From an uncultured Clostridium sp. (GTDB lineage Bacteria; Bacillota; Clostridia; Clostridiales; Clostridiaceae), in NCBI RefSeq assembly GCF_934754925.1, contig NZ_CAKVJA010000004.1, positions 35,561-99,560 on the forward strand: DNA of 64,000 bases, given 5' to 3'. A program made the position numbers and the translations under genes. Shown piece after piece: positions 1-8,616 of the stretch; the stretch's first letter is position 1, and each line of letters opens with the position of its first letter. The notes under the pieces were generated by a model. That model ran no database searches, was not told the origin of the DNA, and saw only the letters and a list, made by a program, of their open reading frames with translations.

Positions 1-615
1 ACTCTAAGAGTATTATGTGATGAATATGGTTCATTATTAATATTTGATGAAGTTATGAGTGGATTTAGAGTTGCATATAAGGGAGCTCAGAGCTTATTTA
101 ATGTAAAACCAGACTTAATTACCTATGCTAAAATAATAGGTGGAGGTCTTCCATGTGGAGTATATGGTGGAAGACGTGATATAATGGAGAAATTATCACC
201 ACTAGGAGGGGTATATCAGGCAGGAACTATGTCAGGTAATCCAGTAGTTATGGCTGCAGGAATATCAACACTTAATATACTTAAAGAAAATCAAGATATA
301 TATGATCATATAAATAAAATAGGTGAAAAACTTCAAAAGGGAATTGAAGAAATTGCTAGAGAAAAAGGTATAAAATTAACAGTAAATAGAGTTGGGGGAA
401 TGATGACAGTATTCTTTACTGACAGAAATCCGGTAAGAAGTTATGATGATGCAAAAAGTTGTGATTTAGAAATGTTTAAGAAGTACTTCTTGCATATGTT
501 AAACAGCGGATTTAACATACCACAATCTCAGTTTGAATCAATGTTTTTAAGTGCTGTTCATACAGAGGAACATATTAATAAATTCTTAGAGGCCTTTAGA
601 CAGTTTGAAGCATAA
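1..615 (+). CDS. hemL: Glutamate-1-semialdehyde 2,1-aminomutase, C-terminal part (5' end outside window)
   Basis: PLP-dependent enzyme that converts glutamate-1-semialdehyde to 5-aminolevulinate, the tetrapyrrole precursor, in the cytoplasm. The open frame runs in from base 1 without a start. It carries the aminotransferase class III core: an [10 protein letters not shown] segment (PLP-ring Asp), then [13 protein letters not shown], whose Lys is the expected Schiff-base residue, then [13 protein letters not shown]. About 204 codons of a usual ~425 are present. It lies in the same direction as cbiK, fitting a heme/cobalamin precursor cluster. The product class is clear; closely related class III aminotransferases are less likely given the [11 protein letters not shown] motif. 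Confidence 0.93.
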   Translation, partial: TLRVLCDEYGSLLIFDEVMSGFRVAYKGAQSLFNVKPDLITYAKIIGGGLPCGVYGGRRDIMEKLSPLGGVYQAGTMSGNPVVMAAGISTLNILKENQDIYDHINKIGEKLQKGIEEIAREKGIKLTVNRVGGMMTVFFTDRNPVRSYDDAKSCDLEMFKKYFLHMLNSGFNIPQSQFESMFLSAVHTEEHINKFLEAFRQFEA

Positions 616-621
616 GGGGAA

Positions 622-783
622 AATCAGTGACAAGTTTCAAGTTAGGGAACAAATTTAGCTTAGTCTAAATTTAAAAAATATAATCAGTGACAAATGATAA
701 ATGGCAAGTTTTAAGTTAAGGAATAAATTTAAGAAATCTTTTTAAGGATTTCAACCTTAATTTGTCACTTGCCATTTATCACT
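622..783. repeat. Intergenic direct and inverted repeat between hemL and cbiK
   Basis: AATCAGTGACAA occurs at 622-633 and again at 682-693, each followed by a similar tail (AAGTTAGGGAACAAATTTA versus AAGTTAAGGAATAAATTTA). The second copy carries an insert containing ATAAATGGCAAG. The complement of that block returns at about 761-783 (TTTGTCACTTGCCATTTATC), so the RNA can fold into a long stem. This looks like a dispersed clostridial intergenic repeat or a degenerate terminator/processing stem. There is no coding potential. Confidence 0.6.
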
Positions 784-801
784 AAATATCGGGGGTGTTT
801 T

Positions 802-1578
802 ATGAGTAAAGCAATAGTTTTAGTGGCTTTTGGTAGTGCAAATTTAGAGGGTATTAAAAAAAGTATAGGGCTTTTGGAGAAAGATTTAGAAAAGTGCTTT
901 GGTGAAGACTATACAATATTTAAAGCTTTTACATCTAATAAGGTTATTGATCTTTTAAAGGAAAGATATGATTATGTTGTACCACATTTAAGCAAAGTGC
1001 TTTTTAATTTAGTTAATCAAGGCTATGAAGAGGTTATTATACAACCACTACATATAATGAGTGGAAGAGATAAAAATCAAATTGAAGAAACAGTTAATGA
1101 ATATAAATATTCAATGAAAAAGCTAGTAATTAGTAAATCATTATTTACTGAAGAAGAGGAAAATCTAAATAAAGAAAGTTATGAAGTTGGAAGGATAATT
1201 TCAGAAAATATAGGTAATAATGATATCTTGCTAGTGGGTCACGGTTCAAAAAGAAGCTCTAATAAGTTATATGATGTAATAGAAGAAGCTGTTAGAAATA
1301 TTACTGATAAAAGGGTATATATGGCCACATTAGAAGGCGAGAAAACAATAGATACTGTCATTGAAAAATTAGTAAGAGATAAAGTTAATAATTTGATAGT
1401 AAAGCCATTGTTTATAATTCCAGGTAAACATGTTGTTTCAGATATATCTATTGGAGAAGGATCATGGATAGAGATGCTAAGGGAAAGAAATATTAATATA
1501 ACTATTAATGAAGATTCTCTTTTACAATATGAAAAAATAAGAAAATTGTATATAAGAAATATTAATGAAGTTATTTAA
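802..1578 (+). CDS. cbiK: Sirohydrochlorin cobaltochelatase CbiK-type
   Basis: Class II chelatase that inserts Co2+ into sirohydrochlorin (factor II) in the oxygen-independent cobalamin pathway. The start is ATG at 802, seven bases after GGGGGTG; an in-frame ATG at 769 lies inside the upstream repeat and has no ribosome binding site. The 258-residue length suits CbiK. The N-terminus KAIVLVAFGSAN and the IIQPLHIMSGRDKNQIEE region match the N-terminal half. The LLVGHGSKRSSN segment carries the metal-binding His and KPLFIIPGKHV matches the C-terminal half. It follows hemL directly and ends in a hairpin terminator. A nickel or iron chelatase role is possible but less likely. Confidence 0.9.
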   Translation: MSKAIVLVAFGSANLEGIKKSIGLLEKDLEKCFGEDYTIFKAFTSNKVIDLLKERYDYVVPHLSKVLFNLVNQGYEEVIIQPLHIMSGRDKNQIEETVNEYKYSMKKLVISKSLFTEEEENLNKESYEVGRIISENIGNNDILLVGHGSKRSSNKLYDVIEEAVRNITDKRVYMATLEGEKTIDTVIEKLVRDKVNNLIVKPLFIIPGKHVVSDISIGEGSWIEMLRERNINITINEDSLLQYEKIRKLYIRNINEVI

Positions 1579-1616
1579 AAATAATTAATATGTATACTAA
1601 ATAATTAATAAATTTT

Positions 1617-1642
1617 AGGATTCTTTTTAGAATCCTTTTATT
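1617..1642 (+). terminator. Rho-independent terminator of hemL-cbiK unit
   Basis: Stem AGGATTCT / AGAATCCT with a TTTT loop, followed by TTTATTTG. It lies about 40 bases after the cbiK stop. Confidence 0.8.
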
Positions 1643-1788
1643 TGTTTTAAAAGTAAACCTTTATTATTGCGAGTTTAATTTAATTTTAAGTAATGGGATT
1701 TTTTGTTTGAAAAATGAATAGAAAAGTTGTATTATATATAATTGTGATAAAAAAATACAAAGATTAAATATTAGGTAGAGGTGTAGAT

Positions 1789-2574
1789 ATGTACAGGAGA
1801 GAAATTGATAACTTAACTCACTCTGCAGAAGTTAAAATTGGCTTATTTAATAGAAGTATAGCTAAATATTTAACATCTGCATTTCTTGGAAGCTTTTTTG
1901 TAAGCTTAGGAATTATGTTAATTTATTCTATTGGCGGAATAATGCATCATGCAGAAGTTGGAACTTACAAAATATTAATGGGAGCATGCTTTGGAGTTGC
2001 TTTAAGTTTAGTATTTATGTGTGGTGGAGATTTATTTACAAGTAATGCAATGATAATGACTATTGGTGCATTAGAAAAGAAAGTATCATGGTTAGATGCA
2101 CTTAAAATTTGGGTTGCAGTTTGGATTGGTAACTTATTAGGTGGTGTTGTAGGAGCATTACTATATGTTAATGCTGGAGTTGCAAGTGGTAAGAGTGAAT
2201 ACATTGGAGAATTTATAGTAAATAATGTAGCAACTAAAATGAATACACCAGGAATGGAATTATTTTTAAGAGGATTATTATGTAACGTTTTAGTTTGTCT
2301 TGCAACATGGATGTGCTATAAGCTTAAAGAAGAAACTTCAAAGTTAATAATGATTTGGTGGTGTTTATTTACATTTATAACTGCTGGATTTGAACATAGT
2401 GTAGCTAATATGAGTTTTTTAACTATGGGATTATTATTACCACACGGAGCTGATGTTAGTATTATGGGAATGGCTCATAACTTACTTTGGGTTTCTTTAG
2501 GAAACTTTGTAGGTGGAGTATTATTTGTTGGTTTACCATATTACTTCATAACAAAAGAAAAGAAAAGTGCTTAA
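1789..2574 (+). CDS. Formate/nitrite transporter (FNT) family channel
   Basis: Pentameric inner-membrane channel family that passes small monovalent anions or their acids (formate, nitrite, hydrosulfide). The 261 residues hold about six hydrophobic segments. FNT hallmarks are visible: a GACFGVALSLVFMCGGDLFTS block (first half) and a CNVLVCLATWM...GFEHSVANM block (second half, with the pore His in EHSVANM). The start ATG at 1789 follows AGGTGTAG. It is monocistronic with its own terminator. The next genes encode ferredoxin-type proteins, so a redox anion is plausible, but the substrate cannot be decided from sequence alone. A fragment of a second FNT gene survives near 12.2 kb. Confidence 0.88.
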   Translation: MYRREIDNLTHSAEVKIGLFNRSIAKYLTSAFLGSFFVSLGIMLIYSIGGIMHHAEVGTYKILMGACFGVALSLVFMCGGDLFTSNAMIMTIGALEKKVSWLDALKIWVAVWIGNLLGGVVGALLYVNAGVASGKSEYIGEFIVNNVATKMNTPGMELFLRGLLCNVLVCLATWMCYKLKEETSKLIMIWWCLFTFITAGFEHSVANMSFLTMGLLLPHGADVSIMGMAHNLLWVSLGNFVGGVLFVGLPYYFITKEKKSA

Positions 2575-2586
2575 TATATAGAAAGG

Positions 2587-2613
2587 GAACTGCGGTTTTG
2601 CAGTTCTTTTTTT
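2587..2613 (+). terminator. Terminator of FNT gene
   Basis: Perfect 7-bp stem GAACTGC / GCAGTTC, loop GGTTTT, followed by a run of seven T. Confidence 0.92.
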
Positions 2614-2654
2614 ATTTTAAATTTAAAGTTGAGCAAAATAGTAAGAAATAAATA

Positions 2655-2687
2655 TTGACAAATAATTATTATTAGAAGATAATAATT
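2655..2687 (+). promoter_or_regulatory. SigmaA promoter with embedded palindrome upstream of ferredoxin
   Basis: TTGACA (2655-2660), 17-base spacer, GATAAT (2678-2683). The spacer and -10 overlap an inverted repeat AATTATTAT (2664-2672) / ATAATAATT (2679-2687), an arrangement typical of a repressor operator such as a Fur/PerR-type site. The regulator identity is not shown by the sequence. Confidence 0.6.
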
Positions 2688-2727
2688 TTGGAACAAATAA
2701 TAATACTTAAACGGAGGATGAAATAAA

Positions 2728-2913
2728 ATGAAGGCATTTGTTGATGAAAATGTATGTATAAGCTGTGGATTATGTGAAGGGGTATGTTCAGACGTATTTT
2801 CACTTGATACTGGAGTTGCAGTTGCAGTTGAAGACGTTGCAGCTGAGTTTGAAGATGCTACAAGAGAAGCTTGTGATGGATGTCCAGTACAAGCTATTTC
2901 TATAGAAGAATAA
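2728..2913 (+). CDS. Small [4Fe-4S] ferredoxin
   Basis: Cytoplasmic electron carrier of 61 residues. One cluster is expected from CISCGLCEGVC near the N-terminus (Cys-x2-Cys-x2-Cys-x3-Cys pattern with an extra Cys) and CDGCPVQAISIEE near the C-terminus. The sequence between is acidic and fits the single-cluster Fer4 fold found in Clostridium and Thermotoga. The start follows ACGGAGG at good spacing. It is followed 36 bases later by a BFD-type [2Fe-2S] protein, and the two probably share a transcript. Confidence is high for the class; the redox partners are unknown. Confidence 0.92.
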   Translation: MKAFVDENVCISCGLCEGVCSDVFSLDTGVAVAVEDVAAEFEDATREACDGCPVQAISIEE

Positions 2914-2949
2914 TTAATTTAAAGTATTAAAACAAAGGAGATGAATTTT

Positions 2950-3123
2950 ATGTCAAAAGTATGTTTATGTAGAGGAATAACAGAAGAGCAAATTGTTGAA
3001 GCTGTAAAAAATGGAGCAACTTCTTTTGAAGAAGTTAAGGAAGAAACTGGTGCGGGTGCTGGTGGATGCCGTGGTGGAAGATGTAGATGTAACATCGAAT
3101 TATTAATTGAAAAGAACAAATAA
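2950..3123 (+). CDS. BFD-like [2Fe-2S]-binding protein
   Basis: Small iron-sulfur protein of 57 residues related to bacterioferritin-associated ferredoxin and to the BFD domains of NifU and nitrite reductase. VCLCRG at the N-terminus and GGCRGGRCRC at the C-terminus supply the cysteines. The helix between ends in the BFD signature EEVKEETGAGAGG. The start is ATG 2950 rather than the ATG at 2941, which abuts the AAAGGAG ribosome site with no spacing. It is probably cotranscribed with the preceding ferredoxin. Its TGAG motif reappears, without cysteines, in the duplicated protein at 13780-14046. Confidence 0.87.
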   Translation: MSKVCLCRGITEEQIVEAVKNGATSFEEVKEETGAGAGGCRGGRCRCNIELLIEKNK

Positions 3124-3132
3124 GGCATAAAT

Positions 3133-3172
3133 AATAAGATAGAAGTATAAATTAATATATTTCTATCTTATT
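3133..3172 (+). terminator. Terminator of ferredoxin-BFD unit
   Basis: 12-bp stem AATAAGATAGAA / TTCTATCTTATT followed by TTATTACTTTTT. Confidence 0.75.
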
Positions 3173-3235
3173 TTATTACTTTTTATAGTAAGGCATTCTA
3201 AAATTTTAATTTATCAATATCAGTTATCTTATATT

Positions 3236-3273
3236 AATTAAAAAATGGACAAATTCCATTAGAAAATGTCCAT
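3236..3273 (-). terminator. Terminator of ilvE (minus strand)
   Basis: Stem ATGGACA / TGTCCAT (3245-3251 and 3267-3273). On the minus strand it is followed by TTTTTTAATTAA just past the ilvE stop. Confidence 0.8.
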
Positions 3274-3284
3274 ATAAAATATAA

Positions 3285-4310
3285 TTATTTAACTTTATAA
3301 ATCCAACCTTCAGGAGCTTCAACATCTCCAAATTGAATTCCACAAAGAATTCTATAAAGTTCTTTAGTAATTGGACCAACTTCAGTTTCACTATAGAATA
3401 CATGAAGTTCGCCTTTATATTCAATACCACCAATTGGTGTAATAACTGCTGCAGTACCACAAGCACCAGCTTCTTTGAATTCATCAAGAGAATCTATTGG
3501 AACTTTTCTTTCATATACTGGCATATTTAAATATTTTTCTGCAATTTCCATTAGTGAATATTTAGTTATACTTGGTAATACTGATGGAGATTTAGGAGTG
3601 ACAAATTCATTGTTTTTTGTAATTCCAAAGAAGTTTGCAGCACCAACTTCTTCAATATATGTTCTAGTAGCTGGATCTAGATATATACAATCAGCAAATC
3701 CCCTGTCAGCAGCTATTTTATGTGGTTGCATTGAAGCAGCATAGTTACCACCAACTTTTTGACCACCAGTTCCATGAGGAGCTGCTCTATCATAATCTGC
3801 AATCATAAAGTTACAAGGTGTCATACCACCTTTAAAATATGCTCCAACAGGTAAGCAAAATACACAGAATATATATTCAGGTGCAGGTTTAACACCTATA
3901 TTATCACCAACTCCAATAACAAATGGTCTTAAATATAAAGTACCGCCAGTTCCATAAGGAGGAACATAATGTTCATTTGCTTTAACAACTTGCATACAAG
4001 CATCTATAAACTTTTCTTCTGGAATTTCAGGCATAAGTAGCTTATTAAGACTATTATTAAGTCTTGCAGCATTTCTATTAGGTCTAAAAAGTTGAATATC
4101 CCCATTTTTAGTTCTATAAGCTTTTAAACCCTCAAAACATTGTTGTCCATAATGAAGAGCACAAGAAGCTTCACTTATAGTAAGCATGTTATCTTCAGTT
4201 AAATGTCCTTCATCCCAACTTCCATTTTTCCAAGTAGAGATATAACGAAAATCAGTTTTAATATACTCAAACCCCAAGTTATTCCAATCGATGTTTACTT
4301 TTTTAGTCAT
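3285..4310 (-). CDS. ilvE: Branched-chain amino acid aminotransferase
   Basis: Fold-type IV PLP aminotransferase interconverting Val/Leu/Ile with their 2-oxo acids. The 341-residue length is that of the larger BCAT subgroup. Visible family features are [13 protein letters not shown] near the N-terminus, [12 protein letters not shown], the GGNYAASM region whose preceding Lys ([10 protein letters not shown]) binds PLP, the [11 protein letters not shown] segment, and [12 protein letters not shown] near the C-terminus. The start is preceded by AAAGGGGCG. It is transcribed divergently from ridA, whose product detoxifies the enamine/imine intermediates made by PLP enzymes and protects IlvE in enterobacteria. 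I looked for a T-box in the 276-base intergenic region and saw none. Confidence 0.95.
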   Translation of the reverse strand: MTKKVNIDWNNLGFEYIKTDFRYISTWKNGSWDEGHLTEDNMLTISEASCALHYGQQCFEGLKAYRTKNGDIQLFRPNRNAARLNNSLNKLLMPEIPEEKFIDACMQVVKANEHYVPPYGTGGTLYLRPFVIGVGDNIGVKPAPEYIFCVFCLPVGAYFKGGMTPCNFMIADYDRAAPHGTGGQKVGGNYAASMQPHKIAADRGFADCIYLDPATRTYIEEVGAANFFGITKNNEFVTPKSPSVLPSITKYSLMEIAEKYLNMPVYERKVPIDSLDEFKEAGACGTAAVITPIGGIEYKGELHVFYSETEVGPITKELYRILCGIQFGDVEAPEGWIYKVK

Positions 4311-4586
4311 TTAAATCGCCCCTTTTTATTTATAATTAATATATAAAATTAACTTTATATTTATAAAAATAGTTAATAATAAATATCTGATATGTAACTT
4401 AAAATAATTAAGTTTATTTTCTTAATTATTTATTTTACCACTAATAAGAAAAATCTTAAATAAGAAACAAGAAAAATATAACAAAAAATATATATACATA
4501 TGAAAAAAATTTGTTGTATAGTATAATATTGGTTAAGTGATAAAAGTATCATTTATATAATAGATATATATTTTAGGAGGCAAATA

Positions 4587-4964
4587 ATGAAGAGAGAAGT
4601 TATTCATACAAATAATGCTCCAGGGGCAATAGGACCATATTCACAAGGAATTATAGTTGGAGATTTTGTTTATACATCTGGACAAATTCCAATTAATCCA
4701 GCTACAGGAGTTATGGAAAGTGATATAAAGCTTGCAACTAAACAATCAATGGAGAATATTAAAGCAATATTAGAAGAAGCTGGGACATCTTTAGAAAATG
4801 TAGTGAAGACAAGTATATTTTTAAAGGATTTAAATGATTTTGCTGCAGTTAATGAAGTTTATGGAACATATTTCACTGAAAATCCACCAGCAAGAAGTTG
4901 TGTTCAAGTAGCAAAATTACCGAAGGATGCAGTTATAGAAATAGAAGCTATAGCAATTAAATAG
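4587..4964 (+). CDS. ridA: RidA family enamine/imine deaminase
   Basis: Trimeric YjgF/YER057c/UK114 protein of 125 residues that hydrolyses reactive 2-aminoacrylate-type enamines. The sequence shows [25 protein letters not shown], and the substrate-binding Arg with [15 protein letters not shown] followed by IEIEAIA, all typical of the RidA subgroup. The start follows AGGAGG. The divergent ilvE neighbour is a classical partner for this activity. A weak TATAAT box at about 4522 lacks a clear -35. Confidence 0.95.
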   Translation: MKREVIHTNNAPGAIGPYSQGIIVGDFVYTSGQIPINPATGVMESDIKLATKQSMENIKAILEEAGTSLENVVKTSIFLKDLNDFAAVNEVYGTYFTENPPARSCVQVAKLPKDAVIEIEAIAIK

Positions 4965-4974
4965 TATAAAAAAA

Positions 4975-5005
4975 TAAAAGGGCCTTAAAGGCTTTTTTAT
5001 TTTTT
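4975..5005 (+). terminator. Terminator of ridA
   Basis: AAAAGGGCC / GGCTTTTTT hairpin with loop TTAAA, followed by TTATTTTTT. Confidence 0.8.
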
Positions 5006-5110
5006 AAAAATATAGTAAATTATATATTTGTAGAATAGCATTAATGGGTAAAATATCACTATGTATAATATGAAGGTAAATATAGTATTTAAATGAAGGG
5101 AGACTACTTT

Positions 5111-6163
5111 ATGAAAAAAAATAGAATGAAGTTAATAGCTATAGCCTTATCGACTCTATTTGTTGCAAATACTTTTGTTGGTTGTAATAAAAAAAAGTAT
5201 GATGTAACTATTAACTTTTTAAATTGGGGAGAAAATATAGCTGATGGGCTTATAGATGAGTTTCAAGAAAAATATAATATAGGTGTTAATGAAATCTTTG
5301 TTGATGATAATGAAGCTATGTATCAAGAACTTACTTCAGGAAAGACACAATATGATGTAGCAGTTCCTGGAGATTACATGGTTGAAAGACTTATAGCAGA
5401 AGATAGATTAGAAAAGTTAGATAAGGACGCTATACCTAATTGGACTCAACTTTCAGAAGATAACTTAAATAGACCATTTGATCCAGGAAATGTTTACTCG
5501 CTTCCATATATGAATGGAACTATAGGAATTGTATATAATACAGATATAATAAAAGAGGATGTAGATAGTTGGAAAGACATGTGGAATCCAGAATATAGAG
5601 ATGAAATATTTGTTCTTGATTCACAAAGAGATGCTATAGGAATGGCTCTTAAAATGCTAGGATATCCTTTAAATAGTACAGATTCACAACAGCTTGAAGA
5701 AGCAAAGGAAGCATTAATAGCACAAAAAGAGTTGGGAACTATTTATGGTGCAGATAATGTTAAGGACTTAATGATATCTGGAGAGAGAGCTATAGCTATG
5801 ATATGGTCAGGGGAAGGGCTTAATTTAGCAGATGAGTATGATTATTTAGAATATGTTGTACCAAAAGAAGGAGCTAACTTCTGGATAGATTCATTAGTAA
5901 TACCTAAGGGAACTGAAAATAAGGAAGCTGCAGAAGCATTTATTAATTTTTTATGTGATAAAGATAGTGCATATAGAATAGCTGAAGAAATAGGATATAC
6001 TACACCAAACAAAGAAGCTATGGCTGAACAATCTGATGATGTTAAAAATAATCCAGGAGCTTATATGCCTCAAGAAATAATGGATAAATGTGAAGGATAT
6101 AAGTATTTAACTCAAGATCAGCTTAAATTATATGATGATATTTGGATGCAAGTAAAGGGATAA
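5111..6163 (+). CDS. potD: PotD-like spermidine/putrescine-binding lipoprotein
   Basis: Extracellular solute-binding protein of a polyamine-type ABC importer, 350 residues. The signal peptide ends in a lipobox (NTFVGC), so it should be lipid-anchored. INFLNWGENI, YDVAVPGDYMVERL, NGTIGIVYNT, AMIWSGEG and FWIDSLVIPKGTENKEAAEAF match PotD/PotF proteins. The start is ATG 5111 after GAAGGGAG; an upstream in-frame ATG at 5093 overlaps that site. No potABC genes flank it, so it is either an orphan or the permease genes lie elsewhere. Substrate assignment is by family only. Confidence 0.85.
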   Translation: MKKNRMKLIAIALSTLFVANTFVGCNKKKYDVTINFLNWGENIADGLIDEFQEKYNIGVNEIFVDDNEAMYQELTSGKTQYDVAVPGDYMVERLIAEDRLEKLDKDAIPNWTQLSEDNLNRPFDPGNVYSLPYMNGTIGIVYNTDIIKEDVDSWKDMWNPEYRDEIFVLDSQRDAIGMALKMLGYPLNSTDSQQLEEAKEALIAQKELGTIYGADNVKDLMISGERAIAMIWSGEGLNLADEYDYLEYVVPKEGANFWIDSLVIPKGTENKEAAEAFINFLCDKDSAYRIAEEIGYTTPNKEAMAEQSDDVKNNPGAYMPQEIMDKCEGYKYLTQDQLKLYDDIWMQVKG

Positions 6164-6291
6164 GAATAGTTATAATTGATATTTACTATAATTTCTATAT
6201 GGTAGAAGAATTGTAATAATAGTTTAGTAGAAAAACTAAATGTTTTGGTATATAATACTTATAAAAGGAAATGAGCTTAGGAGGAGAGAGT

Positions 6292-6849
6292 ATGGATAAA
6301 ATAATTGACTTTAATGAGCTTAAAAATAGAGTTAATGACAAAGATGTAGATCAATTTGAATCATATATTTATTCTTTATATTATAAGATGGCTGAAGGCA
6401 AGATTAATATGTCTGAGTTTTCTAAAGAGTTAGGTGAATATATGGAGAAAAATAATCTTTCTCCAGATAAATTCTTAAAAATGCAAACAAAGCTTATGGA
6501 GAGATATGGAATTGATGCTTCAGGGTTTGAAGATCAATTAAAATTATTAGGGTTAGAGAATATAGCAACTAATCCAGCTGATTATGAAAAAACACGTAGA
6601 ACTTTAAGTTTCCAAGAAAAATATAAAAGTAGACTTAAAGTTAAAGGTGCTACAGAATATAGTATAAAGAATGAAAAAAACAATCTTACTATTCTTTTAG
6701 ATGCCCATAATGTTATTTTAAAAAGTGAAGGATTAATTGATTTAACAGACAATGAGTTAAACGAGTTTTTATGTTCATATAAAAAGACTGTAGACAATGA
6801 TTTACTTAAGATTTCAATTTGTGAAAATACCAAAGAATATGATTACTAA
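6292..6849 (+). CDS. Clostridial cytoplasmic protein, DUF3867-like
   Basis: 185 residues, hydrophilic and helical, with no signal peptide or membrane segment. The N-terminal 100 residues are rich in heptad-like helix sequence (MDKIIDFNELKNRVNDKD onward). The C-terminal part may be a small alpha-beta segment. It resembles the DUF3867 family, known from Clostridium and without assigned function; I recall this rather than having checked it. The start is ATG 6292 after a perfect AGGAGGAG; an upstream ATG at 6271 lies before that site. It sits directly upstream of an ABC-F gene. Confidence 0.75.
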   Translation: MDKIIDFNELKNRVNDKDVDQFESYIYSLYYKMAEGKINMSEFSKELGEYMEKNNLSPDKFLKMQTKLMERYGIDASGFEDQLKLLGLENIATNPADYEKTRRTLSFQEKYKSRLKVKGATEYSIKNEKNNLTILLDAHNVILKSEGLIDLTDNELNEFLCSYKKTVDNDLLKISICENTKEYDY

Positions 6850-6897
6850 AAATAGAAAGAAATTTCTATTTATTTTGACTTAAATTAATGTATAATA

Positions 6898-6935
6898 AAT
6901 AAGGTGTGATGTATTAAATCACTCCTTATTTTTTT
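6898..6935 (+). promoter_or_regulatory. Terminator-like attenuator hairpin in front of ABC-F gene
   Basis: Stem AATAAGGTGTGAT / ATCACTCCTTATT (13 bp, one mismatch), loop GTATTAA, then seven T. It ends only 5-6 bases before the CGGAGG ribosome site of the ABC-F gene, so no promoter fits between. A TATAAT at 6891-6896 lies just upstream. Transcripts into the ABC-F gene must pass this terminator. That suggests conditional read-through as in known antibiotic-responsive ABC-F leaders. It could also simply terminate the upstream gene. Confidence 0.6.
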
Positions 6936-6952
6936 ACTAACGGAGGATAATA

Positions 6953-8509
6953 ATGAGCGTTTTAACAGTTAAAAATATAAGCCATGGATTTGGTGATAGA
7001 GCAATATTTGAAGATGTATCATTTAGATTACTTAAAGGAGAACATGTAGGTTTAATTGGGGCTAATGGTGAAGGTAAATCTACATTTATGAATATAATAA
7101 CAAGTAAGTTAATGCCAGATGAGGGGAAAGTTATTTGGAGCAATAGAGTTAGAGTTGGTTATATGGATCAACATGCTGAACTTGAAAAGGGATTAACTAT
7201 AAGAGATGTACTTAGAAGCGCGTTTAAATATTTATTTGACATGGAAACTGAAATGAATGAGCTTTATGGAAGAATGGGCGAAATGGATGAAGATGAAATG
7301 AATAAAGCTTTAGAAAGAACAGCTGTTATTCAAGATATGTTAGATAATAATGGATTTTATGTTATAGATGCTAAGGCAGAAGAAGTTGCTAAGGGGTTAG
7401 GACTTTTAGATGTAGGTCTTGATAGAGATGTTACTGAGCTAAGTGGTGGTCAAAGAACAAAAGTTTTATTAGGAAAGCTTTTACTTGAAAATCCTGATAT
7501 TCTTTTATTAGACGAGCCTACTAACTACTTAGATGAAGCTCATATTGAATGGTTAAAAAGATTCTTACAATCTTATGAAAATGCATTTATCTTAATTTCA
7601 CATGATATTCCATTCTTAAATTCAGTTATTAACTTAATTTATCATGTTGAAAATAAAAAGCTTACTAGATATGTTGGAGATTATTATGAATTCCAAAGAA
7701 TCTATGAAGCTAATAAGGCACAATTAGAAGCAGCATATGAAAGACAACAACAAGAAGTTGCACAACTTAAGGATTTCGTTGCTAGAAATAAGGCAAGAGT
7801 TGCAACTAGTGGTATGGCAAAAGCTAGACAAAAGAAGCTTGATAAAATGGAAATGATTGAGCTTGCTGCAGAAAAACCAAAGCCAGAATTTAATTTCTTA
7901 AAGGGAAGAACTTCAGGTAAGGTTATATTTGAAACTAAGGATTTAGTAATTGGATATAATGAACCATTAACTAAGCCACTTAATCTTTATATGGAAAGAG
8001 GACAAAAGATTGCTTTAGTTGGAGCAAATGGTCTTGGTAAGACTACACTTCTTAAGAGTTTAATGGGAGCAATTCCTTCATTAGGTGGAGAAGTTACTTT
8101 AGGAGAATATCAACAAATTGGTTACTTTGAGCAAGAAATAAAGGAAGCTAATTATAATACTTGTATTGAAGAAGTTTGGGAAAAGTTCCCTTCAAAAACT
8201 CAATATGAAGTAAGATCAGCACTTGCTAAATGTGGATTAACAACTAAACATATCGAAAGTAAGGTATGTGTATTAAGTGGGGGAGAACAAGCTAAGGTTA
8301 GATTATGTAAGCTTATAAATGAAGAAACAAATATATTAATCTTAGACGAGCCTACTAACCATTTAGATGTTGAAGCTAAAGAAGAGTTAAAGAGAGCTTT
8401 AAAAGAGTATAAGGGAAGTATATTACTAGTATGCCACGAGCCAGAGTTCTATAAAGATGTTGTAACAGATATTTGGAACTGTGAGGAATGGACTACAAAA
8501 GTTGTATAG
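6953..8509 (+). CDS. ABC-F family ATPase (YkpA/YbiT type)
   Basis: Cytoplasmic ribosome-associated translation factor or resistance protein with two ABC cassettes and no membrane domain; 518 residues. Cassette 1 has Walker A GANGEGKST, signature LSGGQRTKV and Walker B ILLLDEPTNYLD. Cassette 2 has GANGLGKTT, LSGGEQAKV and ILILDEPTNHLD. Between them is the charged P-site tRNA interaction linker (about residues 245-310). The FDMETEMNELYGRMGEMDED stretch inside cassette 1 corresponds to the arm insertion. The closest architecture is housekeeping YkpA/YbiT rather than Vga/Lsa resistance proteins. The leader hairpin suggests regulated expression. Confidence 0.9.
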   Translation: MSVLTVKNISHGFGDRAIFEDVSFRLLKGEHVGLIGANGEGKSTFMNIITSKLMPDEGKVIWSNRVRVGYMDQHAELEKGLTIRDVLRSAFKYLFDMETEMNELYGRMGEMDEDEMNKALERTAVIQDMLDNNGFYVIDAKAEEVAKGLGLLDVGLDRDVTELSGGQRTKVLLGKLLLENPDILLLDEPTNYLDEAHIEWLKRFLQSYENAFILISHDIPFLNSVINLIYHVENKKLTRYVGDYYEFQRIYEANKAQLEAAYERQQQEVAQLKDFVARNKARVATSGMAKARQKKLDKMEMIELAAEKPKPEFNFLKGRTSGKVIFETKDLVIGYNEPLTKPLNLYMERGQKIALVGANGLGKTTLLKSLMGAIPSLGGEVTLGEYQQIGYFEQEIKEANYNTCIEEVWEKFPSKTQYEVRSALAKCGLTTKHIESKVCVLSGGEQAKVRLCKLINEETNILILDEPTNHLDVEAKEELKRALKEYKGSILLVCHEPEFYKDVVTDIWNCEEWTTKVV

Positions 8510-8520
8510 AAATTTTAAAA

Positions 8521-8548
8521 AGTTAGTATGCGTAATACTAGCTTTTTT
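8521..8548 (+). terminator. Terminator of ABC-F gene
   Basis: Stem AGTTAGTAT / ATACTAGCT with one G-U pair, loop GCGTA, followed by TTTTTT. Confidence 0.85.
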
Positions 8549-8616
8549 CTTTTAGAAAAGTTATTATAGGTCCAAGTTGAGATTTAACTTATAATAATTT
8601 ACTATGTATAATAAAA

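Noticed and set aside
1965..2204. 79-residue minus-strand ORF inside the FNT gene
   Set aside because: Antisense shadow of a clearly coding gene; no ribosome site.
4311..4586. Possible T-box leader for ilvE
   Set aside because: No T-box sequence, specifier-loop pattern or terminator/antiterminator pair is recognisable between ilvE and ridA.
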